Source of the DNA: Nocardioides bruguierae
GTDB taxonomy: Bacteria; Actinomycetota; Actinomycetes; Propionibacteriales; Nocardioidaceae
Direction: 5' to 3'
NCBI RefSeq assembly: GCF_023656415.1
Contig: NZ_JAMOIL010000022.1
Coordinates: forward strand, 46,950-110,949
DNA length: 64,000 nt
Position 1 is the first letter of the stretch. Every line of letters begins with the position of its first letter. Shown here piece after piece: positions 51,236-58,120 of the stretch. The notes beneath the pieces are model-generated. The model saw only the letters and a list, made by a program, of their open reading frames with translations, searched no databases and was not told where the DNA came from. The position numbers and the translations under genes were made by a program.

Positions 51236-51440
51236 GGTGGTCGAGCAGTGACGAGCGCCAGCGAGGAACGTACGTCGAGACCTCCGCACCTGACCGCCGA
51301 CCTCCGCTGGTCGAGGAAGGACGAGCCCGCGGCCGGCGGTTGAGGAAGGACGAAGTCCTGTCTCGAAACCACCGGCACCCAACCACCCCCCCCGCTGGTC
51401 GAGCAGTGACGAGCGCCAGCGAGGAACGCACGTCGAGAGG
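51236..51440 (+). repeat. Array of dispersed palindromic repeats
   Basis: Two near-identical 47-base copies, 51236-51282 and 51394-51440 (core GAGCAGTGACGAGCGCCAGC), flank a degenerate region 51306-51375 with half-units TGGTCGAGGAAGGACGA and TCTCGAAACCACC. The array lies between the convergent reductase and HEPN/MNT genes and ends 25 bases before the truncated HEPN gene. Confidence 0.8.
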
Positions 51441-51465
51441 TCCGGTGTACGTGCCTCGGTGCGGC

Positions 51466-51564
51466 TCAGAGTGCGGACGCCGCCGCCATAGCCCGCACGT
51501 GCTCGGTGGCTGCCTCGTAGTGGGTGAGTGCTTCCTGAAGTAGCTCGGTCTCGGACCTGCTCAC
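51466..51564 (-). pseudogene. Truncated HEPN-type toxin remnant
   Basis: Only 32 codons: MSRSETELLQEALTHYEAAT, then a few residues to a stop. The sequence resembles the first helix of HEPN (DUF86/HepT-like) RNases, and the GTG overlaps the stop of the MNT gene, the usual antitoxin-toxin coupling. The rest of the HEPN domain, including the RxxxxH catalytic motif, is absent, and the repeat array follows immediately. A short intact peptide of other function cannot be excluded. Confidence 0.5.
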
Positions 51565-52028
51565 AGCGGAACGGCCTCAGCGAGGACGCGATCACGCAGG
51601 TCTGCTCGCAGGTCGCTGGACGACACGAGATCGACGGAGTAGCCGAGGATGTCGGCGAGAAGCCGCTCGGTGCGCGCGATCCTCAGCATGCCGACGTCGT
51701 CCGACAGGTCGATGAGCAGGTCGATGTCGGAGTCCGGCCCGTCGGTGCCCGTCGCCACGGAGCCGAACACTCGCACGCGGCCCCCGCCGATCTCGGAGAT
51801 GAGAGCGAGGACCGCGGGCTTGTTGCGTCGCAGTGCTCGACCTCGGGCGCTACGCCCGTGGAAGTGCAGCAGGCGGGATACCTCGGGCTGGCTGCGTCCG
51901 ATCTCGCGGGCAATCTCCGCCTGGGTCAGACCTGAGGCGTGAGCAGCGCGCACACCCGTGACCAGCTCTGCCCGGGCTCGCTGGACCGCCGCGTCCGTGC
52001 GCCGTGCAAGCTCGGCGAGGGCGGTCAT
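51561..52028 (-). CDS. HTH-nucleotidyltransferase protein (MNT antitoxin-like)
   Basis: The 155-aa product has an N-terminal helix-turn-helix (GLTQAEIAREIGRSQPEVSRLL, about residues 33-54) and a minimal nucleotidyltransferase domain with RVFGSVATGTDGPDSDIDLLID (GSxxxG...DxD). In known HEPN/MNT pairs the MNT protein adenylylates the HEPN toxin. The added HTH may allow autoregulation. ATG 52028 follows CATATT by six bases. The partner toxin gene seems broken. Confidence 0.82.
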   Translation of the reverse strand: MTALAELARRTDAAVQRARAELVTGVRAAHASGLTQAEIAREIGRSQPEVSRLLHFHGRSARGRALRRNKPAVLALISEIGGGRVRVFGSVATGTDGPDSDIDLLIDLSDDVGMLRIARTERLLADILGYSVDLVSSSDLRADLRDRVLAEAVPL

Positions 52029-52072
52029 GCAGCAAATATGACCACTGCTATGAGCGAGGCCTCCGGAACGCA

Positions 52073-52116
52073 ACGGGGAGCCCCGTCGGGATCTGATCCC
52101 CGAGGAGGCTCCCCGT
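52073..52116. terminator. Hairpin terminator after yajQ
   Basis: Outer arms ACGGGGAGCC and GGCTCCCCGT with a second inner stem (CGGG/CCCG); lies 44 bases downstream of the yajQ stop on the minus strand. Confidence 0.72.
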
Positions 52117-52159
52117 GTTGTTCGAGAGTCGAAGCAGAGCGCAGCCCTGTCGCGAGACC

Positions 52160-52651
52160 TCAGCGGTAGTTCGTGAACTGCACCGCGAAGTCGTAGTCCT
52201 GCTCCTTGACCAGGGCGATGATCGCCTGGAGGTCGTCGCGCTTCTTGGACGAGACGCGCAGCTCGTCGCCCTGGATCTGCGCCTTGACGCCCTTGGGGCC
52301 CTCGTCGCGGATGAGCTTGGAGATCTTCTTGGCGTTCTCGGAGGAGATGCCCTCCTTGAGCGCGACCGCGATCTTCGACTGCTGGCCGGACTGGCGCGGC
52401 TCGGAGGCGTCGATCGTCTTGAGGGAGACGTTGCGCTTGATCAGCTTGCCCTTGAAGACGTCGAGGACGGCGGTGGCACGGTCGTCGGCGGAGGCGCTGA
52501 TCTCGATCGCCTCCTCGCCCTGCCACTCGATGGTGGCGCCGGTGCCCTTGAAGTCGTAGCGGGTGGCGATCTCGCGCGCGGTCTGGCCGAGCGCGTTGTC
52601 GACCTCCTGACGGTCGATCTTGCTGACGATGTCGAACGACGAGTCGGCCAT
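52160..52651 (-). CDS. yajQ: YajQ-family nucleotide-binding protein
   Basis: The 163-aa protein matches the YajQ family throughout: [62 protein letters not shown] and [16 protein letters not shown] [14 protein letters not shown]. Some members bind cyclic di-GMP; a role here is unproven. ATG 52651 has GGAGAGA about 12 bases upstream. It is divergent from the tRNA-Tyr gene. Confidence 0.92.
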   Translation of the reverse strand: MADSSFDIVSKIDRQEVDNALGQTAREIATRYDFKGTGATIEWQGEEAIEISASADDRATAVLDVFKGKLIKRNVSLKTIDASEPRQSGQQSKIAVALKEGISSENAKKISKLIRDEGPKGVKAQIQGDELRVSSKKRDDLQAIIALVKEQDYDFAVQFTNYR

Positions 52652-52777
52652 GAGGCTGGTGTCTCTCCTGCTCGGGTGGGGTGCTGCGGGGTGGGCCGCG
52701 CGGATTCCGCACCGGCCCGGGTGCCTTGCTATTGTCTCCTCTCGTTGTGGCACCGCCCAAACGCGGCACCACGACAT

Positions 52778-52861
52778 GGCAGATTGCCCGAGCGGCCAAT
52801 GGGAGCGGACTGTAAATCCGTCGCGAAAGCTTCCCAGGTTCGAATCCTGGATCTGCCACCA
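52778..52861 (+). tRNA. tRNA-Tyr (anticodon GTA)
   Basis: Acceptor arms GGCAGAT and ATCTGCC pair exactly; the anticodon loop is CTGTAAA; the T arm has GGTTCGAATCC; CCA is encoded. The long variable arm (class II) fits tRNA-Tyr. The 3' end and nearby integrase suggest use as an attachment site. Confidence 0.97.
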
Positions 52862-52870
52862 GCAGGAAAA

Positions 52871-52908
52871 AGAGCCCCTGACCAGCGGAAACGCCGGTCA
52901 GGGGCTCT
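52871..52908 (+). terminator. Terminator after tRNA-Tyr
   Basis: Arms AGAGCCCCTGACC and GGTCAGGGGCTCT with a 12-base loop, followed by TTT. The stem is almost the same as at 9191-9223. Confidence 0.85.
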
Positions 52909-52958
52909 TTCGCTGTGTCCGGCTGTGCCTGACGGTGACCGGCTGTGTGCGGGGGTCT

Positions 52959-52984
52959 GTCCCAAATGTGTCCCAAAGTTTGGG
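52959..52984. other. Direct and inverted repeat next to tRNA-Tyr, possible attachment-core or integrase arm site
   Basis: GTCCCAAA occurs twice, three bases apart (52959-52966 and 52970-52977), and the second forms CCCAAA/TTTGGG with the following bases. Located between the tRNA terminator and the Fic gene, it could be an integrase arm site. I found no second copy of the tRNA 3' end elsewhere in the window. Confidence 0.35.
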
Positions 52985-53020
52985 GCGGTTCGGGGCGAGT
53001 GGACGCGGCGCCGGTGCGGC

Positions 53021-54292
53021 TCAGCTCCGCTCGGCGCGTGCTCGTGCGCCGATGCGGACTCCGAGGTCGTCGAGCTCGTCGAGGAGCGCGGCGGCGCCCC
53101 ACACCTGGTTGCGGGTGCGCTGGGTGAGCGGTCGGAGGACCCCGCTGGTGTGGAGGCGGTCGATGGCGGCGTAGACCGAGCTCGGTGGCCCGCCAACGTT
53201 GGTGGCGATCTCGTCGGTGGTGAAGACGGGCGTCTCGAGCAGCGTGTCGAGGATTCGGCGGGCTGCGGACCCGTTGCGGGGCCGGCGCGCCGCGTCCAGC
53301 CAGGTGTCGGGCAGCTCGGCCAGTCGAGTGGCGGTGGCTGCGGACTCCTCCGCAGCCAGGGTGGAGGCGTGGGTGAAGGCGCGGATGATCGGCGCCGCGG
53401 CGCCGGCCCGATAGGCGCCAAGGGCGTCGAAGTAGTCGTCACGTCGAGCCACCAGGGCCGAGGCGAGGGGGACGACGACGCGGCTGGTGATGCCGCGTCG
53501 CCGCAGGATCGTGTTGATGAGGGCGCGTCCGATCCGGCCGTTGCCGTCGGTGAAGGGGTGGATCGACTCGAACTGCGCGTGCGTCAGTGCTGCCTGGGTG
53601 AGGACGGGTACGTCGGTCCGTCCGGCGTAGGCGAGCAGGTCGTCGAGGTGTGCGGGCACGGTCTCGGGTGGGGGCGGCACGTAGAGGGCGCCGCGGGGGG
53701 AGTGGTCCGACCCGCCGATCCAGTTCTGCATGTCCCGGAGGCGGCCCGCGTAGGCGCGCTCCTCGGGGTCGTCTGCCATGAGGATGCGGTGGGCGGACAG
53801 GATGGCCCCGAGCGTGAGGGCGCGGCCGGTGCCAGTGCTGCGGCCAGCGGTGCCCGGTGGGTGCGCGTCGGTGTTGGGTCCGACGGAGTCGATGAGGTCG
53901 GCCAGCGCCTGGGTGGAGGCCACCATCGACATCGCCGAGGCGTTCGCCTTGATCCCGTGCAGGGCGCGGGCGTAGTCGTCCGTGGACGCCTCGACCCGCT
54001 CGATCTTGGACGACGCGACGGACTCGGCTCGCAGCAGCATCGTCGCCAGGGGAGCGAGGTGCTCGCCGTGAGTGTCGTCGAGGCGGCTGATGGCCCGCAG
54101 CGCGGCGTCCATCTCCGCGCCGAGCGCGGACGGCGTCGCGAGGTCCAGGTCCGCCAGTCGAGGCGGCAGGCTCACCTCGACCTCGCGCATCGTCCGGTCC
54201 TCGCGGGTGCCTCCCCGGAACGACTGACGCCAGGGCGTGAACCGACGCTCGTGGGCAGGGATGGGCAGGGCCGCTGGGCTCGGACCAGGCAT
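53021..54292 (-). CDS. Fic-family AMPylation-type protein
   Basis: The 423-aa protein has the complete catalytic motif HPFTDGNGRIGR and the substrate-flap region, so it should transfer AMP (or a related group) to a target hydroxyl. An N-terminal SSKIER matches the class II inhibitory motif (S/T)xxxE with Arg at the last position. After the Fic domain comes a winged-helix-like C-terminal part (FTTDEIATNVGGPPSSVYAAIDRL), common in DNA-binding regulators. GGAGGAGG precedes ATG 54292. The promoter region carries two 25-base operator-like repeats, so autoregulation is likely (inference). Confidence 0.88.
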   Translation of the reverse strand: MPGPSPAALPIPAHERRFTPWRQSFRGGTREDRTMREVEVSLPPRLADLDLATPSALGAEMDAALRAISRLDDTHGEHLAPLATMLLRAESVASSKIERVEASTDDYARALHGIKANASAMSMVASTQALADLIDSVGPNTDAHPPGTAGRSTGTGRALTLGAILSAHRILMADDPEERAYAGRLRDMQNWIGGSDHSPRGALYVPPPPETVPAHLDDLLAYAGRTDVPVLTQAALTHAQFESIHPFTDGNGRIGRALINTILRRRGITSRVVVPLASALVARRDDYFDALGAYRAGAAAPIIRAFTHASTLAAEESAATATRLAELPDTWLDAARRPRNGSAARRILDTLLETPVFTTDEIATNVGGPPSSVYAAIDRLHTSGVLRPLTQRTRNQVWGAAALLDELDDLGVRIGARARAERS

Positions 54293-54324
54293 CGGGACCT
54301 CCTCCATCGTGACGTGCCCTGTAA

Positions 54325-54390
54325 GTCGGAACACTGCCGCGCTATTCCGAGTTAGTCTACTCTATTCCGGAATACTGCCGAGCTGTTCCG
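54325..54390. promoter_or_regulatory. Duplicated operator in the Fic promoter
   Basis: Two 25-base units at 54325-54349 and 54366-54390, offset by 41 bases, each CGGAA-N13-TTCCG plus AG, differ at only three positions. Between them lie GAGTTAGTCTACTC and the exact palindrome TATTCCGGAATA (54361-54372). The layout points to cooperative binding by a dimeric repressor, perhaps the winged-helix part of the Fic protein. Confidence 0.6.
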
Positions 54391-54402
54391 AGATGCGAGG
54401 GG

Positions 54403-55827
54403 TCACCGATCCGCGCGATCTCGGACGTTGCCGTGCACGTAGGCGTCGATCTGCGCTTGCGCGGTCTCGAGCTGCCCGTCGACGCAGCCGGCGTAGACGT
54501 CCAGGAGGACGCGGGTGCTGTGCCCCGCCCAGCTGGCGACCTGGGCGGGTGCGACGCCGGCGTTGAGCCAGGTGGTGAGGCAGGCGTGGCGGAGGTCGTA
54601 GGGGCGGCGTGCCAGCGGGGAGGCGCACTGCTGCTCGGTGAACGTCGCCTCGCGGGCGGTCTTCCACGCCAGTGACAGGGTCGACTCCGAGACGAGGGTC
54701 TTGTATGGCTTGGGCAGCGGGACGCCGGAGCGTCCGGTGCGGGCGGCGAAGAGGTGGCCGTCGACGTCGCACTCGAACCGGTCGAGGTGGCGGTTCAGCA
54801 GCTCGACGAGGCGTGGGTCCGCGGGTACGACCCGGTAGTCGCCGGGTGCACGGTGCTTGAGCTGACGGGTCTCGACGCCGGTGCCGTCGTTGGTCCAGGA
54901 CTTGCCGGGGCGCTGCTGGGTGCGGCTGAGGGTCAGCTCGCCCCAGCCAGTGGTGGGGAGGGTCAGGTCGCCGCGTTGGAGGGTGCGGGCCTCGGCGGGG
55001 CGCAGGCCCGCGTAGAGCATGAGGCCGAAGTAGGCGGCGAGGTGCGGGGACCGTTCGGCGACGGCGCTGATGAGCGTGGCTCCCTGAGCCTGGCTCACGA
55101 CGACCCGGGGGTCGATGCGGGTGACACCGGCGTAGGTGCGGTTCTTGATGCCGTGGAGCGGGTTGGTCGACAGCACCTGGGTCTCGACGGCGAACTCGAG
55201 CAGGTTGTGCAGGGTGGCTCGCCGCCGGCGCACGGTGGACGCGGCACAGGGCCGGCCGTCGATGCGGGTGCCGAGGGTGGTGAGCACCTGGCGCAGGACG
55301 AGCGGGTCGGCGATGCGTGTGGCCGGGACGTCGCCGGCGCGGAGCGCTGACAGTGCGGTCGGGTCGTAGGTGGCTGCGGTGGCGCCTCGGGCGCAGATCC
55401 CGTAGCTGACGGCCGAGGTCAGGTCCGTGCGCGTGTGACGCCCGAGTCGGCTGGCGTCACCCAGGACGCCGAGCGTTGCCAGCGAGAGGGCCTCGGCGAT
55501 GCCCTTGCGGTGGCGTGGTGAGGCGAAACCCCACTTGGCCTGGCAGTACGTCTCGACCAGCCCGAGCCAGGTCATGGTGCGGGCGGGGATCGCGGCTCGC
55601 ACGGTCGACATCGGGAGCCCGCTGGTGAGGTCGAACGCCTCGCCGGCGCGCACGGCTGCGAGCAGCTGACCGCGGAAGACATCGGCCTGCTTCTTGGTGG
55701 GGAAGGTGGTGCCGTGCCGCCGGCCTTCGACGGCCCATCGGACGCGGTAGCTGGTGCCCCGGCGCCCCTCGTACTTCTCCAGGTCCCAGACCCGGACCCT
55801 CAGGGATGAGTCGGTGTCGTCGTGCAT
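54403..55827 (-). CDS. Tyrosine recombinase / phage-type integrase
   Basis: Site-specific recombinase of 474 aa. Catalytic residues are recognisable: Arg in LMLYAGLRPAEARTL, His and Arg in YDLRHACLTTW, His in VASWAGHSTRV, and Tyr in LLDVYAGCVD. An AP2-like N-terminal part (RRGTSYRVRWAVEGRRHGTT) and a SAM-like core precede. ATG 55827 has GAGAGG upstream. The gene faces the tRNA-Tyr, as for integrated elements, but a Fic gene lies between. It may mark a decayed or complex island. Confidence 0.9.
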   Translation of the reverse strand: MHDDTDSSLRVRVWDLEKYEGRRGTSYRVRWAVEGRRHGTTFPTKKQADVFRGQLLAAVRAGEAFDLTSGLPMSTVRAAIPARTMTWLGLVETYCQAKWGFASPRHRKGIAEALSLATLGVLGDASRLGRHTRTDLTSAVSYGICARGATAATYDPTALSALRAGDVPATRIADPLVLRQVLTTLGTRIDGRPCAASTVRRRRATLHNLLEFAVETQVLSTNPLHGIKNRTYAGVTRIDPRVVVSQAQGATLISAVAERSPHLAAYFGLMLYAGLRPAEARTLQRGDLTLPTTGWGELTLSRTQQRPGKSWTNDGTGVETRQLKHRAPGDYRVVPADPRLVELLNRHLDRFECDVDGHLFAARTGRSGVPLPKPYKTLVSESTLSLAWKTAREATFTEQQCASPLARRPYDLRHACLTTWLNAGVAPAQVASWAGHSTRVLLDVYAGCVDGQLETAQAQIDAYVHGNVRDRADR

Positions 55828-55938
55828 GGTCGGCCTCTCGTCGTGGATGTGCCCACGACGGTGGCTCCGTTGCAGATCGCCCGCTCCGAGGCGGACTTCT
55901 TCTGTGGAGAGGGGCGCGTTCTCCACAGGCCGGGGCCG

Positions 55939-55967
55939 TGGTGAGACCTGTGGTGAGGGCTCACCAC
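55939..55967. promoter_or_regulatory. GTGGTGAG repeats between integrase and zinc-ribbon genes
   Basis: GTGGTGAG appears at 55939-55946 and 55950-55957, and the second copy forms an inverted repeat with CTCACCAC at 55960-55967 (two-base spacer). The position between divergent genes suggests an operator for the integrase or the small gene. Confidence 0.4.
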
Positions 55968-55979
55968 CACGCTCGCGTC

Positions 55980-56363
55980 ATGACGGACGAACCTCCGGCA
56001 CCCGCGCGTGCCGGCGCCTGCCCGCGGTGCGGTGACCTGTTGCCGCGCTCGGACCGTGGACGTCCTCGTGTCTGGTGTTCCCAGCGGTGTCGGCGGGCGG
56101 CCTACGAGGAGCGCCGCGCCGCTGCTGCGGGTGCGATCGCGGTGGAGGTGCGGCAGGTGGCCGCGAGCCATGCCCTGGAGCAGTGCGTCGCCGCGGTCGC
56201 CTCGTCACCGGCTGCCGTGCGGCGCCTGCTCGACGCGCTGACCGAGCAGGCGAGCGCCGTCGCCGACGAGCCACGGTGGGAGCCGACCTTGCGGGCGCTG
56301 GAGCGACTCGTGCGCGAGCTGAACCAAGGGAATGCGTCGGGCCGGTACCGCGGGCGACGCTGA
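55980..56363 (+). CDS. Small zinc-ribbon protein, unknown function
   Basis: The 127-aa protein has an N-terminal metal site ACPRCGDLLP followed by VWCSQRCRRAAYEERR (CxxC ... CxxxC) and a C-terminal helical part. Similar cysteine patterns occur in small proteins of actinobacterial mobile elements. It lies divergent to the integrase, so a role in excision or control is possible but unproven. The ATG has no strong ribosome site. Confidence 0.65.
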   Translation: MTDEPPAPARAGACPRCGDLLPRSDRGRPRVWCSQRCRRAAYEERRAAAAGAIAVEVRQVAASHALEQCVAAVASSPAAVRRLLDALTEQASAVADEPRWEPTLRALERLVRELNQGNASGRYRGRR

Positions 56364-56406
56364 TATCTCGGATGCCTCGACGCGAGCCGGATGCCACAGT
56401 GGCGGC

Positions 56407-57342
56407 GTGGCCGTTGACGAGCAAGCTGCGATCAGCGTCCTGCGGGCTGCCGGCCTGACCTCCGTCGGCGTCCTCGGTCGGGGCGTGGAGGGCGTCGTCC
56501 TCGACCTGGGCGACGGCACCGCGGCCAAGGTCTGGTCGAGCCGCTCCCGCGCGGACCTCGACCTGCTGCGGACCTTCTACGAAGGCATCGAGGCAGGACG
56601 CCTCGCCGACTCCTCGGTGATGCTCCCGCTCATCGTGGACGTGCTGGAGGTCGAGGGGCACCTGGTCTCCATCGAGCGTCGCCTCGACGGCGAGCCGGTC
56701 TGGCAGGCCGACGGGTCGTCGCCGGACCTGTCGACCACCGACATCGACGTCATGACCGAGGCCCTCGCCGCGCTGGCCGCGATCCCCGCGCAGCCGGCGT
56801 TTCTCGCGCTCCCGATGCTGCCGGGTGAACCGGCCTTCGGTCCTGGCGCCGCGTTCGAGACGCAGCTCGCCGACCTGGTGGCACGCCGGGTGACGCGGTT
56901 CGAGCAGGCGCTGGCCGCGGCGCATCCGCGGGTGGCGGACACCGCGGCGAGCACGATCGCTGCGCTGCGCTCCCTGGAGACAGCGCCTCCGACGTTGGTG
57001 CACGGCGATCTGATCGCTGCCAACGTCCTGCGGACGGGAGGCCGGGCCACCGCCGTCCTCGACTTCGGCTTCCTCAGCACCGCCGGCGACCCGGCCTTCG
57101 ACGCTGCGATCGCCGCCAGCGTCTACGACATGTGGGGCCCTCGCGCACGGGACGTGGAGCGGACCCTGGACGACGCCTGGTGCGCGGCCTTCGGCTACTC
57201 GCGCGAACGACTGCTCGTCTACCGAGCGGCCTACGCGCTCATCACCGCGTGCTGCTTCGGGGAGGACGGCTCGGACGGCCACTTCGCCTGGTGCATCGCG
57301 ATGCTCGATCGACGAGACGTGCAGGACGCTATCCGCGGCTGA
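56407..57342 (+). CDS. APH-type kinase-fold protein
   Basis: The 311-aa protein has LVHGDLIAANVLR (HGDxxxxN catalytic loop) and AVLDFGFLSTAGDPAFD (DFG-like metal loop and GDPAFD). The N-lobe glycine-rich segment is VGVLGRGVEGVVL, and AAKVWSS holds the ATP lysine. Substrate unknown; resistance cannot be concluded. GTG 56407 follows CACAGT by six bases. It shares no close sequence with the other phosphotransferase at 19969, only the superfamily fold. Confidence 0.8.
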   Translation: MAVDEQAAISVLRAAGLTSVGVLGRGVEGVVLDLGDGTAAKVWSSRSRADLDLLRTFYEGIEAGRLADSSVMLPLIVDVLEVEGHLVSIERRLDGEPVWQADGSSPDLSTTDIDVMTEALAALAAIPAQPAFLALPMLPGEPAFGPGAAFETQLADLVARRVTRFEQALAAAHPRVADTAASTIAALRSLETAPPTLVHGDLIAANVLRTGGRATAVLDFGFLSTAGDPAFDAAIAASVYDMWGPRARDVERTLDDAWCAAFGYSRERLLVYRAAYALITACCFGEDGSDGHFAWCIAMLDRRDVQDAIRG

Positions 57343-57493
57343 GCTGGCGGCTCGGTGGCATCCGAGCCACGTCTCGTGGTGCGAGGCGCTGGCCCGTGGG
57401 CTGCCTGTGGGGTGAGGCCGCGGTGCCGAGCCGATGATGGGCTGTTCTCCGCTGCCAACTACCCAGGAGACGTGCGTTGCGTCGGAACTATGA

Positions 57494-57751
57494 GTGGACG
57501 CTCGAGTCCGCTGTCCACGGCACGATCCCTTCGGGTCCGCATGTCGGCCAGGACTGCCCTTGAGGCGCTGGAGAAGCTGGCTGGCAGTCGTGGTGGCAGT
57601 TGGCTGGGGAGTCCTGGCTGTGCGCCAGGTAGTCGGCATTGCCAGCGGGGTGGATGAGCCGGGCGCATATGTTGCTGCCTTCGTGTGGGCGGTGGGGGCG
57701 TGCGCCTTTCTTACGCTTGGATTGAAGCGGAAACCTGACAGCCGCCGCTGA
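57494..57751 (+). CDS. Small two-helix membrane protein, unknown
   Basis: An 85-aa product with two hydrophobic helices (SWLAVVVAVGWGVLAVRQVV and VAAFVWAVGACAFLTLGL) and a short basic end. It looks coding because of the two clean helices, but the start is unsure (GTG 57494 or a later one). No family recognised. Part of the accessory region. Confidence 0.45.
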   Translation: MDARVRCPRHDPFGSACRPGLPLRRWRSWLAVVVAVGWGVLAVRQVVGIASGVDEPGAYVAAFVWAVGACAFLTLGLKRKPDSRR

Positions 57752-57871
57752 CGGGACGGATCTGCTGCGGCACGGTGCGGCGTCATCGGTCCGCCTTCTG
57801 CCAACTCGCCTGAGCGGAACCGCTAGTCGATCTCCCGGATCTCCGTTATGCCCATGAGCTTCGGCCACTCT

Positions 57872-58120
57872 CTATCCCGGCTCCACGGGAGGTGCCGCCT
57901 CGGTCGCCGACCGACGCGCCCCACTCAGTTGCCGCTTTCGCGCCCACCAGGCACTAGCCGGTGACTGGCTGCGTCGTAGGTGAGGAGGGACGAGGAATCG
58001 CGGACGAAGGAAGAGATAGAGCAGTCCTGCCAGGGGCCAGCAGGCGAACCCCGCCACCAGCACCCACCACAAGATCCACGTCACGGTTTCCGAGTTGCCG
58101 TTCGCGCCGTTGAGCACCAT
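57872..58120 (-). CDS. Small membrane protein, unknown, antisense to the RHS 5' end
   Basis: From ATG 58120 (82 aa) the product has a clear hydrophobic segment TWILWWVLVAGFACWPLAG and LLYLFL followed by a basic Arg/Pro-rich tail. It overlaps the plus-strand frame of the RHS gene by 141 bases, which is why the RHS protein must start later if this gene is real. TGGGG precedes the ATG. Function unknown. Confidence 0.45.
   Translation of the reverse strand: MVLNGANGNSETVTWILWWVLVAGFACWPLAGLLYLFLRPRFLVPPHLRRSQSPASAWWARKRQLSGARRSATEAAPPVEPG

Noticed and set aside
51236..51440. Repeat array resembling a CRISPR
   Set aside because: Only two near-identical units about 158 bases apart with degenerate half-units between, no regular spacers and no cas genes. 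The same units occur singly elsewhere.
57355..57490. Short gene after the kinase-fold protein
   Set aside because: Frames here give Trp/Arg/Cys-rich peptides with no start signal or domain.
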